From positions 1,319,193 to 1,383,192 of the forward strand of contig RPFO01000645.1 in assembly GCA_009746045.1 (NCBI GenBank): a stretch of 64,000 bases of DNA, in the 5' to 3' direction. Origin of the DNA: Mesostigma viride (taxonomy: Eukaryota > Streptophyta > Mesostigmatophyceae > Mesostigmatales > Mesostigmataceae). Under the pieces are notes generated by a model. The model ran no database searches. It saw nothing but the letters and a program-made list of their open reading frames with translations, and was not told where the DNA came from. Of this stretch, positions 42,401-55,519 are shown piece after piece (position 1 is the first letter of the stretch; every line of letters begins with the position of its first letter). A program made the position numbers and the translations under genes.

Positions 42401-45400
42401 TAAAGAAACAAGACACAAACGGACAAGCAGTCGCCCTACTAGGATAAAGAAACAAGACACAAACGGACAAGCAGTCGCCCTACTGGGATAAAGAAACAAG
42501 ACACAAACGGACAAGCAGTCGCCCTACTGGGATAAAGAAACAAGACACAAACGGACAAGCAGTCGCCCTACTGGGATAAAGAAACAAGACACAAACGGAC
42601 AAGCAGTCGCCCTACTGGGATAAAGAAACAAGACACAAACGGACAAGCAGTCGCCCTACTGGGATAAAGAAACAAGACACAAACGGACAAGCAGTCGCCC
42701 TACTAGGATAAAGAAACAAGACACAAACGGACAAGCAGTCGCCCTACTGGGATAAAGAAACAAGACACAAACGGACAAGCAGTCGCCCTACTGGGATAAA
42801 GAAACAAGACACAAACGGACAAGCAGTCGCCCTACTAGGATAAAGAAACAAGACACAAACGGACAAGCAGTCGCCCTACTGGGATAAAGAAACAAGACAC
42901 AAACGGACAAGCAGTCGCCCTACTGGGATAAAGAAACAAGACACAAACGGACAAGCAGTCGCCCTACTAGGATAAAGAAACAAGACACAAACGGACAAGC
43001 AGTCGCCCTACTGGGATAAAGAAACAAGACACAAACGGACAAGCAGTCGCCCTACTGGGATAAAGAAACAAGACACAAACGGACAAGCAGTCGCCCTACT
43101 GGGATAAAGAAACAAGACACAAACGGACAAGCAGTCGCCCTACTGGGATAAAGAAACAAGACACAAACGGACAAGCAGTCGCCCTACTAGGATAAAGAAA
43201 CAAGACACAAACGGACAAGCAGTCGCCCTACTAGGATAAAGAAACAAGACACAAACGGACAAGCAGTCGCCCTACTGGGATAAAGAAACAAGACACAAAC
43301 GGACAAGCAGTCGCCCTACTGGGATAAAGAAACAAGACACAAACGGACAAGCAGTCGCCCTACTAGGATAAAGAAACAAGACACAAACGGACAAGCAGTC
43401 GCCCTACTGGGATAAAGAAACAAGACACAAACGGACAAGCAGTCGCCCTACTAGGATAAAGAAACAAGACACAAACGGACAAGCAGTCGCCCTACTGGGA
43501 TAAAGAAACAAGACACAAACGGACAAGCAGTCGCCCTACTGGGATAAAGAAACAAGACACAAACGGACAAGCAGTCGCCCTACTAGGATAAAGAAACAAG
43601 ACACAAACGGACAAGCAGTCGCCCTACTGGGATAAAGAAACAAGACACAAACGGACAAGCAGTCGCCCTACTGGGATAAAGAAACAAGACACAAACGGAC
43701 AAGCAGTCGCCCTACTAGGATAAAGAAACAAGACACAAACGGACAAGCAGTCGCCCTACTAGGATAAAGAAACAAGACACAAACGGACAAGCAGTCGCCC
43801 TACTAGGATAAAGAAACAAGACACAAACGGACAAGCAGTCGCCCTACTGGGATAAAGAAACAAGACACAAACGGACAAGCAGTCGCCCTACTGGGATAAA
43901 GAAACAAGACACAAACGGACAAGCAGTCGCCCTACTAGGATAAAGAAACAAGACACAAACGGACAAGCAGTCGCCCTACTGGGATAAAGAAACAAGACAC
44001 AAACGGACAAGCAGTCGCCCTACTGGGATAAAGAAACAAGACACAAACGGACAAGCAGTCGCCCTACTGGGATAAAGAAACAAGACACAAACGGACAAGC
44101 AGTCGCCCTACTGGGATAAAGAAACAAGACACAAACGGACAAGCAGTCGCCCTACTGGGATAAAGAAACAAGACACAAACGGACAAGCAGTCGCCCTACT
44201 GGGATAAAGAAACAAGACACAAACGGACAAGCAGTCGCCCTACTGGGATAAAGAAACAAGACACAAACGGACAAGCAGTCGCCCTACTGGGATAAAGAAA
44301 CAAGACACAAACGGACAAGCAGTCGCCCTACTGGGATAAAGAAACAAGACACAAACGGACAAGCAGTCGCCCTACTGGGATAAAGAAACAAGACACAAAC
44401 GGACAAGCAGTCGCCCTACTGGGATAAAGAAACAAGACACAAACGGACAAGCAGTCGCCCTACTGGGATAAAGAAACAAGACACAAACGGACAAGCAGTC
44501 GCCCTACTGGGATAAAGAAACAAGACACAAACGGACAAGCAGTCGCCCTACTGGGATAAAGAAACAAGACACAAACGGACAAGCAGTCGCCCTACTAGGA
44601 TAAAGAAACAAGACACAAACGGACAAGCAGTCGCCCTACTAGGATAAAGAAACAAGACACAAACGGACAAGCAGTCGCCCTACTGGGATAAAGAAACAAG
44701 ACACAAACGGACAAGCAGTCGCCCTACTGGGATAAAGAAACAAGACACAAACGGACAAGCAGTCGCCCTACTGGGATAAAGAAACAAGACACAAACGGAC
44801 AAGCAGTCGCCCTACTGGGATAAAGAAACAAGACACAAACGGACAAGCAGTCGCCCTACTGGATAAAGAAACAAGACACAAACGGACAAGCAGTCGCCCT
44901 ACTGGGATAAAGAAACAAGACACAAACGGACAAGCAGTCGCCCTACTAGGATAAAGAAACAAGACACAAACGGACAAGCAGTCGCCCTACTGGGATAAAG
45001 AAACAAGACACAAACGGACAAGCAGTCGCCCTACTGGGATAAAGAAACAAGACACAAACGGACAAGCAGTCGCCCTACTGGGATAAAGAAACAAGACACA
45101 AACGGACAAGCAGTCGCCCTACTGGGATAAAGAAACAAGACACAAACGGACAAGCAGTCGCCCTACTGGGATAAAGAAACAAGACACAAACGGACAAGCA
45201 GTCGCCCTACTGGGATAAAGAAACAAGACACAAACGGACAAGCAGTCGCCCTACTGGGATAAAGAAACAAGACACAAACGGACAAGCAGTCGCCCTACTG
45301 GGATAAAGAAACAAGACACAAACGGACAAGCAGTCGCCCTACTGGGATAAAGAAACAAGACACAAACGGACAAGCAGTCGCCCTACTGGGATAAAGAAAC

Positions 45401-48400
45401 AAGACACAAACGGACAAGCAGTCGCCCTACTAGGATAAAGAAACAAGACACAAACGGACAAGCAGTCGCCCTACTGGGATAAAGAAACAAGACACAAACG
45501 GACAAGCAGTCGCCCTACTGGGATAAAGAAACAAGACACAAACGGACAAGCAGTCGCCCTACTAGGATAAAGAAACAAGACACAAACGGACAAGCAGTCG
45601 CCCTACTGGGATAAAGAAACAAGACACAAACGGACAAGCAGTCGCCCTACTGGGATAAAGAAACAAGACACAAACGGACAAGCAGTCGCCCTACTGGGAT
45701 AAAGAAACAAGACACAAACGGACAAGCAGTCGCCCTACTGGGATAAAGAAACAAGACACAAACGGACAAGCAGTCGCCCTACTGGGATAAAGAAACAAGA
45801 CACAAACGGACAAGCAGTCGCCCTACTGGGATAAAGAAACAAGACACAAACGGACAAGCAGTCGCCCTACTGGGATAAAGAAACAAGACACAAACGGACA
45901 AGCAGTCGCCCTACTGGGATAAAGAAACAAGACACAAACGGACAAGCAGTCGCCCTACTGGGATAAAGAAACAAGACACAAACGGACAAGCAGTCGCCCT
46001 ACTGGGATAAAGAAACAAGACACAAACGGACAAGCAGTCGCCCTACTGGGATAAAGAAACAAGACACAAACGGACAAGCAGTCGCCCTACTGGGATAAAG
46101 AAACAAGACACAAACGGACAAGCAGTCGCCCTACTGGGATAAAGAAACAAGACACAAACGGACAAGCAGTCGCCCTACTGGGATAAAGAAACAAGACACA
46201 AACGGACAAGCAGTCGCCCTACTGGGATAAAGAAACAAGACACAAACGGACAAGCAGTCGCCCTACTGGGATAAAGAAACAAGACACAAACGGACAAGCA
46301 GTCGCCCTACTGGGATAAAGAAACAAGACACAAACGGACAAGCAGTCGCCCTACTGGGATAAAGAAACAAGACACAAACGGACAAGCAGTCGCCCTACTG
46401 GGATAAAGAAACAAGACACAAACGGACAAGCAGTCGCCCTACTGGGATAAAGAAACAAGACACAAACGGACAAGCAGTCGCCCTACTAGGATAAAGAAAC
46501 AAGACACAAACGGACAAGCAGTCGCCCTACTGGGATAAAGAAACAAGACACAAACGGACAAGCAGTCGCCCTACTGGGATAAAGAAACAAGACACAAACG
46601 GACAAGCAGTCGCCCTACTGGGATAAAGAAACAAGACACAAACGGACAAGCAGTCGCCCTACTGGGATAAAGAAACAAGACACAAACGGACAAGCAGTCG
46701 CCCTACTAGGATAAAGAAACAAGACACAAACGGACAAGCAGTCGCCCTACTGGGATAAAGAAACAAGACACAAACGGACAAGCAGTCGCCCTACTGGGAT
46801 AAAGAAACAAGACACAAACGGACAAGCAGTCGCCCTACTGGGATAAAGAAACAAGACACAAACGGACAAGCAGTCGCCCTACTGGGATAAAGAAACAAGA
46901 CACAAACGGACAAGCAGTCGCCCTACTGGGATAAAGAAACAAGACACAAACGGACAAGCAGTCGCCCTACTGGGATAAAGAAACAAGACACAAACGGACA
47001 AGCAGTCGCCCTACTGGGATAAAGAAACAAGACACAAACGGACAAGCAGTCGCCCTACTGGGATAAAGAAACAAGACACAAACGGACAAGCAGTCGCCCT
47101 ACTAGGATAAAGAAACAAGACACAAACGGACAAGCAGTCGCCCTACTAGGATAAAGAAACAAGACACAAACGGACAAGCAGTCGCCCTACTAGGATAAAG
47201 AAACAAGACACAAACGGACAAGCAGTCGCCCTACTGGGATAAAGAAACAAGACACAAACGGACAAGCAGTCGCCCTACTGGGATAAAGAAACAAGACACA
47301 AACGGACAAGCAGTCGCCCTACTAGGATAAAGAAACAAGACACAAACGGACAAGCAGTCGCCCTACTAGGATAAAGAAACAAGACACAAACGGACAAGCA
47401 GTCGCCCTACTAGGATAAAGAAACAAGACACAAACGGACAAGCAGTCGCCCTACTGGGATAAAGAAACAAGACACAAACGGACAAGCAGTCGCCCTACTG
47501 GGATAAAGAAACAAGACACAAACGGACAAGCAGTCGCCCTACTGGGATAAAGAAACAAGACACAAACGGACAAGCAGTCGCCCTACTGGGATAAAGAAAC
47601 AAGACACAAACGGACAAGCAGTCGCCCTACTGGGATAAAGAAACAAGACACAAACGGACAAGCAGTCGCCCTACTGGGATAAAGAAACAAGACACAAACG
47701 GACAAGCAGTCGCCCTACTGGGATAAAGAAACAAGACACAAACGGACAAGCAGTCGCCCTACTGGGATAAAGAAACAAGACACAAACGGACAAGCAGTCG
47801 CCCTACTGGGATAAAGAAACAAGACACAAACGGACAAGCAGTCGCCCTACTGGGATAAAGAAACAAGACACAAACGGACAAGCAGTCGCCCTACTGGGAT
47901 AAAGAAACAAGACACAAACGGACAAGCAGTCGCCCTACTAGGATAAAGAAACAAGACACAAACGGACAAGCAGTCGCCCTACTGGGATAAAGAAACAAGA
48001 CACAAACGGACAAGCAGTCGCCCTACTGGGATAAAGAAACAAGACACAAACGGACAAGCAGTCGCCCTACTGGGATAAAGAAACAAGACACAAACGGACA
48101 AGCAGTCGCCCTACTGGGATAAAGAAACAAGACACAAACGGACAAGCAGTCGCCCTACTGGGATAAAGAAACAAGACACAAACGGACAAGCAGTCGCCCT
48201 ACTAGGATAAAGAAACAAGACACAAACGGACAAGCAGTCGCCCTACTGGGATAAAGAAACAAGACACAAACGGACAAGCAGTCGCCCTACTGGGATAAAG
48301 AAACAAGACACAAACGGACAAGCAGTCGCCCTACTGGGATAAAGAAACAAGACACAAACGGACAAGCAGTCGCCCTACTGGGATAAAGAAACAAGACACA

Positions 48401-51400
48401 AACGGACAAGCAGTCGCCCTACTGGGATAAAGAAACAAGACACAAACGGACAAGCAGTCGCCCTACTGGGATAAAGAAACAAGACACAAACGGACAAGCA
48501 GTCGCCCTACTAGGATAAAGAAACAAGACACAAACGGACAAGCAGTCGCCCTACTGGGATAAAGAAACAAGACACAAACGGACAAGCAGTCGCCCTACTG
48601 GGATAAAGAAACAAGACACAAACGGACAAGCAGTCGCCCTACTGGGATAAAGAAACAAGACACAAACGGACAAGCAGTCGCCCTACTGGGATAAAGAAAC
48701 AAGACACAAACGGACAAGCAGTCGCCCTACTGGGATAAAGAAACAAGACACAAACGGACAAGCAGTCGCCCTACTAGGATAAAGAAACAAGACACAAACG
48801 GACAAGCAGTCGCCCTACTGGGATAAAGAAACAAGACACAAACGGACAAGCAGTCGCCCTACTAGGATAAAGAAACAAGACACAAACGGACAAGCAGTCG
48901 CCCTACTAGGATAAAGAAACAAGACACAAACGGACAAGCAGTCGCCCTACTGGGATAAAGAAACAAGACACAAACGGACAAGCAGTCGCCCTACTGGGAT
49001 AAAGAAACAAGACACAAACGGACAAGCAGTCGCCCTACTAGGATAAAGAAACAAGACACAAACGGACAAGCAGTCGCCCTACTGGGATAAAGAAACAAGA
49101 CACAAACGGACAAGCAGTCGCCCTACTGGGATAAAGAAACAAGACACAAACGGACAAGCAGTCGCCCTACTAGGATAAAGAAACAAGACACAAACGGACA
49201 AGCAGTCGCCCTACTGGGATAAAGAAACAAGACACAAACGGACAAGCAGTCGCCCTACTAGGATAAAGAAACAAGACACAAACGGACAAGCAGTCGCCCT
49301 ACTGGGATAAAGAAACAAGACACAAACGGACAAGCAGTCGCCCTACTAGGATAAAGAAACAAGACACAAACGGACAAGCAGTCGCCCTACTGGGATAAAG
49401 AAACAAGACACAAACGGACAAGCAGTCGCCCTACTAGGATAAAGAAACAAGACACAAACGGACAAGCAGTCGCCCTACTAGGATAAAGAAACAAGACACA
49501 AACGGACAAGCAGTCGCCCTACTGGGATAAAGAAACAAGACACAAACGGACAAGCAGTCGCCCTACTGGGATAAAGAAACAAGACACAAACGGACAAGCA
49601 GTCGCCCTACTGGGATAAAGAAACAAGACACAAACGGACAAGCAGTCGCCCTACTGGGATAAAGAAACAAGACACAAACGGACAAGCAGTCGCCCTACTG
49701 GGATAAAGAAACAAGACACAAACGGACAAGCAGTCGCCCTACTAGGATAAAGAAACAAGACACAAACGGACAAGCAGTCGCCCTACTAGGATAAAGAAAC
49801 AAGACACAAACGGACAAGCAGTCGCCCTACTAGGATAAAGAAACAAGACACAAACGGACAAGCAGTCGCCCTACTGGGATAAAGAAACAAGACACAAACG
49901 GACAAGCAGTCGCCCTACTGGGATAAAGAAACAAGACACAAACGGACAAGCAGTCGCCCTACTAGGATAAAGAAACAAGACACAAACGGACAAGCAGTCG
50001 CCCTACTGGGATAAAGAAACAAGACACAAACGGACAAGCAGTCGCCCTACTAGGATAAAGAAACAAGACACAAACGGACAAGCAGTCGCCCTACTGGGAT
50101 AAAGAAACAAGACACAAACGGACAAGCAGTCGCCCTACTGGGATAAAGAAACAAGACACAAACGGACAAGCAGTCGCCCTACTGGGATAAAGAAACAAGA
50201 CACAAACGGACAAGCAGTCGCCCTACTGGGATAAAGAAACAAGACACAAACGGACAAGCAGTCGCCCTACTAGGATAAAGAAACAAGACACAAACGGACA
50301 AGCAGTCGCCCTACTGGGATAAAGAAACAAGACACAAACGGACAAGCAGTCGCCCTACTGGGATAAAGAAACAAGACACAAACGGACAAGCAGTCGCCCT
50401 ACTAGGATAAAGAAACAAGACACAAACGGACAAGCAGTCGCCCTACTGGGATAAAGAAACAAGACACAAACGGACAAGCAGTCGCCCTACTGGGATAAAG
50501 AAACAAGACACAAACGGACAAGCAGTCGCCCTACTAGGATAAAGAAACAAGACACAAACGGACAAGCAGTCGCCCTACTAGGATAAAGAAACAAGACACA
50601 AACGGACAAGCAGTCGCCCTACTGGGATAAAGAAACAAGACACAAACGGACAAGCAGTCGCCCTACTGGGATAAAGAAACAAGACACAAACGGACAAGCA
50701 GTCGCCCTACTAGGATAAAGAAACAAGACACAAACGGACAAGCAGTCGCCCTACTAGGATAAAGAAACAAGACACAAACGGACAAGCAGTCGCCCTACTG
50801 GATAAAGAAACAAGACACAAACGGACAAGCAGTCGCCCTACTAGGATAAAGAAACAAGACACAAACGGACAAGCAGTCGCCCTACTGGGATAAAGAAACA
50901 AGACACAAACGGACAAGCAGTCGCCCTACTGGGATAAAGAAACAAGACACAAACGGACAAGCAGTCGCCCTACTAGGATAAAGAAACAAGACACAAACGG
51001 ACAAGCAGTCGCCCTACTGGGATAAAGAAACAAGACACAAACGGACAAGCAGTCGCCCTACTGGGATAAAGAAACAAGACACAAACGGACAAGCAGTCGC
51101 CCTACTAGGATAAAGAAACAAGACACAAACGGACAAGCAGTCGCCCTACTGGGATAAAGAAACAAGACACAAACGGACAAGCAGTCGCCCTACTGGGATA
51201 AAGAAACAAGACACAAACGGACAAGCAGTCGCCCTACTAGGATAAAGAAACAAGACACAAACGGACAAGCAGTCGCCCTACTGGGATAAAGAAACAAGAC
51301 ACAAACGGACAAGCAGTCGCCCTACTGGGATAAAGAAACAAGACACAAACGGACAAGCAGTCGCCCTACTAGGATAAAGAAACAAGACACAAACGGACAA

Positions 51401-53200
51401 GCAGTCGCCCTACTGGGATAAAGAAACAAGACACAAACGGACAAGCAGTCGCCCTACTAGGATAAAGAAACAAGACACAAACGGACAAGCAGTCGCCCTA
51501 CTGGGATAAAGAAACAAGACACAAACGGACAAGCAGTCGCCCTACTAGGATAAAGAAACAAGACACAAACGGACAAGCAGTCGCCCTACTAGGATAAAGA
51601 AACAAGACACAAACGGACAAGCAGTCGCCCTACTGGGATAAAGAAACAAGACACAAACGGACAAGCAGTCGCCCTACTGGGATAAAGAAACAAGACACAA
51701 ACGGACAAGCAGTCGCCCTACTGGGATAAAGAAACAAGACACAAACGGACAAGCAGTCGCCCTACTGGGATAAAGAAACAAGACACAAACGGACAAGCAG
51801 TCGCCCTACTGGGATAAAGAAACAAGACACAAACGGACAAGCAGTCGCCCTACTGGGATAAAGAAACAAGACACAAACGGACAAGCAGTCGCCCTACTAG
51901 GATAAAGAAACAAGGCACAAACGGACAAGCAGTCGCCCTACTGGGATAAAGAAACAAGACACAAACGGACAAGCAGTCGCCCTACTGGGATAAAGAAGCA
52001 AGACACAAACGGACAAGCAGTCGCCCTACTGGGATAAAGAAACAAGACACAAACGGACAAGCAGTCGCCCTACTGGGATAAAGAAACAAGACACAAACGG
52101 ACAAGCAGTCGCCCTACTGGGATGAAGAAACAAGACACAAACGGACAAGCAGTCGCCCTACTAGGATAAAGAAACAAGACACAAACGGACAAGCAGTCGC
52201 CCTACTAGGATAAAGAAACAAGACACAAACGGACAAGCAGTCGCCCTACTAGGATGAAGAAACAAGACACAAACGGACAAGCAGTCGCCCTACTAGGATG
52301 AAGAAACAAGACACAAACGGACAAGCAGTCGCCCTACTGGGATAAAGAAACAAGACACAAACTGACAAGCAGTCGCCCTACTGGGATAAAGAAACAAGAC
52401 ACAAACGGACAAGCAGTCGCCCTACTGGGATAAAGAAACAAGACACAAACTGACAAGCAGTCGCCCTACTAGGATAAAGAAACAAGACACAAACGGACAA
52501 GCAGTCGCCCTACTGGGATAAAGAAACAAGGCACAAACGGACAAGCAGTCGCCCTACTGGGATAAAGAAACAAGGCACAAACTGACAAGCAGTCGCCCTA
52601 CTGGGATAAAGAAACAAGACACAAACGGACAAGCAGTCGCCCTACTGGGATAAAGAAACAAGACACAAACGGACAAGCCCACATCATGCCATGTCTGACT
52701 ACGGTACATTTGTTGCGCTCCAAACCATGCACTCAGTTCCTGCAGCACATTGGACAAGAAATGGGAGTGAGGGACCCCGCAACGAAGCAATACTACAGGT
52801 TAACCCAAGGGAAAATGCCACCTGCCTGAGCGCATCTCATGCCAAGCTTTCAAAACATGATCACGTCGAGCGTGACAGGGGCCCACCTGCAGCGCGGCGG
52901 CCTCCTTCTTGGCCTGCTCCTCCGCGCGCTCGCGTCGTTGGCACTCGGCCTCCAGCGCGGCGACCGCGGTCATGCGCGCACCGCGCTCCTCGTCGTACGC
53001 GTTGCGGAGCGACCGCATCTCCTCGCTCTGCTTCGCCAGGCCAGAGCACAGGCTGCAGGGGCGTGGGATACGGGGTGGCGGCCGGTGGCGTGGGATGGCA
53101 CACGTGGGCAAGCATACACAGAGGTACGCGGCGAGTGGTAGAATGATCAAGATGAGCATGCTCATGAAGCAGAATTTTTTTTTTCGCATGTGTGTGTGTG

Positions 53201-53232
<32 letters not shown>

Positions 53233-53259
53233 TGCGTGTGTGTGCGTGTGTGTCTGTGT

Positions 53260-53304
<45 letters not shown>

Positions 53305-55020
53305 GGGGGGGGAACAGGCAGGCGGGAAGTAAGAAATTCGTAGCAATAATAACAATGGTGAAAAAAACAGTAAGAATAATAAAAATTATCACAGTATAAC
53401 CCCTCCCCATAACGAAACATCGGCAAGCCTTCCAATGGCTACCATTTGACGTGGCAAGATCCTATCGTGAGCGTGTCCACAACTTCAGCTGCCCCATGAA
53501 TATCCTCCAGTACTTGTCAACCCACACCATGGCACACGGAGGCCGGGTACTGCGGATGACTCGGAGCGAGATGCTGGACCTTGTGCTCGATCAAACAAGG
53601 GAGACAGCTTGGATCCAGCACAAGGGATAAAACAAACGAGATCAGCGGAAGTCAATCATAAGTGCATGGTGGGCTTGATGAACGAAACCTACGACATGGA
53701 GAAGTAAGTGGAGAGAGGACCCATGCGTGGACATGGTCAGCGACGGCAAAAAGCCTTCCCAAACGGGCAATCGTCCTTTACTTATTTCCAATGCTACCAT
53801 TAGTGTTTCCCGATAGGCTTGATGATGCAGCCAGTGTCGTCGCTATCAAACCACACCATGCCATATCCTGCAAGGGCCAATGCCCCACGTAATGATACGC
53901 ATCTATACACTTGAACAATATCACAGGGCTGCCAAAAGAACAAAGTTTAATATACAAAAAGAATGGGCGCTGTGAACGGTCACCCTGGCCCGCACTCCAC
54001 GTCTCCACCCTGCATCCCCACCTGGAAATCCGCATCTCCCGACTATGCGCTATTTTCATGCCCCCGCACCACTGAGCCCCCCCCATCCCCCGCCCCCCCA
54101 CCCCCCCCCCCCACCCCCCACCCCCACCCCCCACCCCCCACCCCCCGCATCCCCACCTGGCGATGCGCATCTCTGCCTCGGACAGCGCCCCCTCCTTCTC
54201 CTCGAGCCGCCGCTCCACAGCCGCGTGGTCCTTCTCCAGTGCCGCAGTGGCCGCGGTGGCGGTCGCAAGCATCTGCTCCTTGTCCTGTAACAGCTGGCGT
54301 GCCGCACCCAGCTCGCGCTCCTTTGCCTCCACCGCGTCCTCCAGTTGCTGCCCAGGGGTAGTGGGGGAACGGGGCAGGGTGCAGGAGGGGGGAGACCACG
54401 TCACAAGGGTATATTGAATGGAAGTGCACACTTCAATTCCAATGGAATGGAACTGTGGGGAGGCGTTCATGTATGATCTCACCATTTGTGTGCTCCTGTT
54501 CATCCGTACGATCGAGAATTGAAAAATCAGTTAGGCTTTGGAGTTTCGATGCATCTATCAACCCTACCATCGGACCTTAGGAAAGCAAAGCAGCGTACAG
54601 TGAACAAGTGCAGTGACCCACCTGCCGGTGCGTGTCCGCCATCTGCTTGGCCTGAGCCCGCCACGTCTCCAACGCCTCGGCACGCTCGTCCTCCAGCTTC
54701 TTAAGCTTGCACCGCAATGCCTCGTTGCTCCCCTGTAGCTGCGACGACAGCGCCTGCAGCTGCAGCAGGTGGCTGCCCTCGCGAGATGCGGCCCCTGCGG
54801 GCCCGTTGCCCGATGCGGCCAGGGTGGCGGGCGCAACCCCATCCGGCTCGCCCCCGCCTTCCTTCCCTGGAACCGCCTCGTGTGCCAGCCTGGCGGCCTC
54901 GGCGCCTCGGACCGCCCCATTCGCCGCGAGACTGGCAGTGCTGGGTGATGGCGCGGCGGGCGGCTGCTGCGGGGTCATGCGGTGGAAGGTATACACGGGG
55001 AGCCCGGCTGCTGTCGCCAT
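36493..55020 (-). CDS. Large coiled-coil protein of unknown function, six exons spanning 18.5 kb
   Basis: Exons on the complement: 54622-55020, 54157-54347, 52887-53052, 40825-40875, 39834-39932, 36493-38381. Every junction is GT-AG and phases are kept through the acceptor of the last exon. The ATG at 55020 opens [15 protein letters not shown]. Residues about 70-350 are coiled coil: [83 protein letters not shown]. The C-terminal half is long, Gly/Ser/Asp-rich and disordered, with a basic patch [12 protein letters not shown] that could be a nuclear signal, and ends GIAVHATL. The total is about 930 residues. The frame breaks at the C12 run 37887-37898; one base more or two fewer would join it. 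The third intron is 12,011 bp, nearly all satellite. I know no family for it. Confidence 0.7.
39681..39832. repeat. 76-bp tandem duplication at an intron donor
   Basis: GTGTGGGCCGTGTCTCCGCT starts at 39681 and again at 39757; the copies differ at only a few positions. It ends 2 bp from the donor-side edge of exon 39834-39932 of the coiled-coil gene. Confidence 0.9.
40085..40414. repeat. 41-bp minisatellite, eight copies
   Basis: The unit TGCCCAGATGGGTACGTCATGAGTCACAGATGAAAGCAACA repeats eight times with one or two substitutions; I give it as 41 bp, key core TACGTCATGAGTCA. It lies in the 892-bp intron 39933-40824 of the coiled-coil gene. Confidence 0.95.
40938..52678. repeat. 44-bp satellite array, about 267 copies, filling an intron
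   Basis: The period is exactly 44 bp (GGATAAAGAAACAAGACACA then AACGGACAAGCAGTCGCCCTACTG). Units are nearly identical. The main polymorphism is ACTGGGAT versus ACTAGGAT, intermixed along the array. Rare variants (AAGGCAC for AAGACAC, AAACTGAC for AAACGGAC, GATGAAG for GATAAAG) cluster at the two edges, as expected when the interior is homogenised. Two units lack one G (about 44862 and 50800). Exons of the coiled-coil gene flank it: 40825-40875 on one side and 52887-53052 on the other. Both strands have stops in all frames, so it is not coding. Confidence 0.97.
53186..53310. repeat. TG/CG dinucleotide microsatellite
   Basis: A TGTG run interrupted by TGCG units, ending in a run of G, in the 1,104-bp second intron (53053-54156) of the coiled-coil gene. 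Confidence 0.95.
54080..54148. repeat. C-rich CCCCCCA repeat next to a splice donor
   Basis: Runs of five to ten C separated by single A; on the transcribed minus strand this is GGGGGTGGGGG, able to form G-quadruplexes. It starts 8 bp beyond the donor of exon 54157-54347. Confidence 0.85.
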
Positions 55021-55519
55021 GATCGCAAAGGTGGGTTTCAACAAGGAGTGTTCAACAGGGGGTGTTTGTCAGGGGGTGTTGACGAGGGCGTGTTGTGAGG
55101 GGTTGTTTGATCAACATCTTTCTTGGCGTCGTGGGCATGATGCGCCACATGGCAAGCCAAGGTGCATCGAGCACCCAGATGTGCAACGTTTTCATCTCAC
55201 GGAGTGCATGGTAATGGGAAGAGGAGCCGCATTGGAGCTTACTCCACACGCAAGCTCTGCACATCTCAAAGGCCACCTGGTATTGGTCTAAAATAGAGAT
55301 AGCCCACATTGCCGCGACACGAACATGCTAACCATTTCCGCCTTACCTCCAGTAACCATCAGCCTCCCAAGAACATGACATTCGCATCATGCCCAACTGC
55401 TTGCCTGGTGCTACTGTAACCTCTGTTCCGAGAGATTAACAAGCTGTGGCAGCAGGCACTTAGGAAGGACTACTTTTTTGTGGATCCCTCGACGAGGGGA
55501 GAGTAAATTTCACGTCAAT

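Noticed and set aside
44768-44977. Repetitive ORF inside the satellite (and a similar one at 50710-50916)
   Set aside because: Each appears only where one unit lost a base; they are artefacts of frame-hopping in a 44-bp repeat.
40938-52678. CRISPR-like array of 44-bp repeats
   Set aside because: Units are head-to-tail with no spacers, the host is eukaryotic, and the array sits in an intron.
52909-53435. Frames rich in Cys-Val or His-Thr repeats
   Set aside because: Translations of the TG microsatellite.
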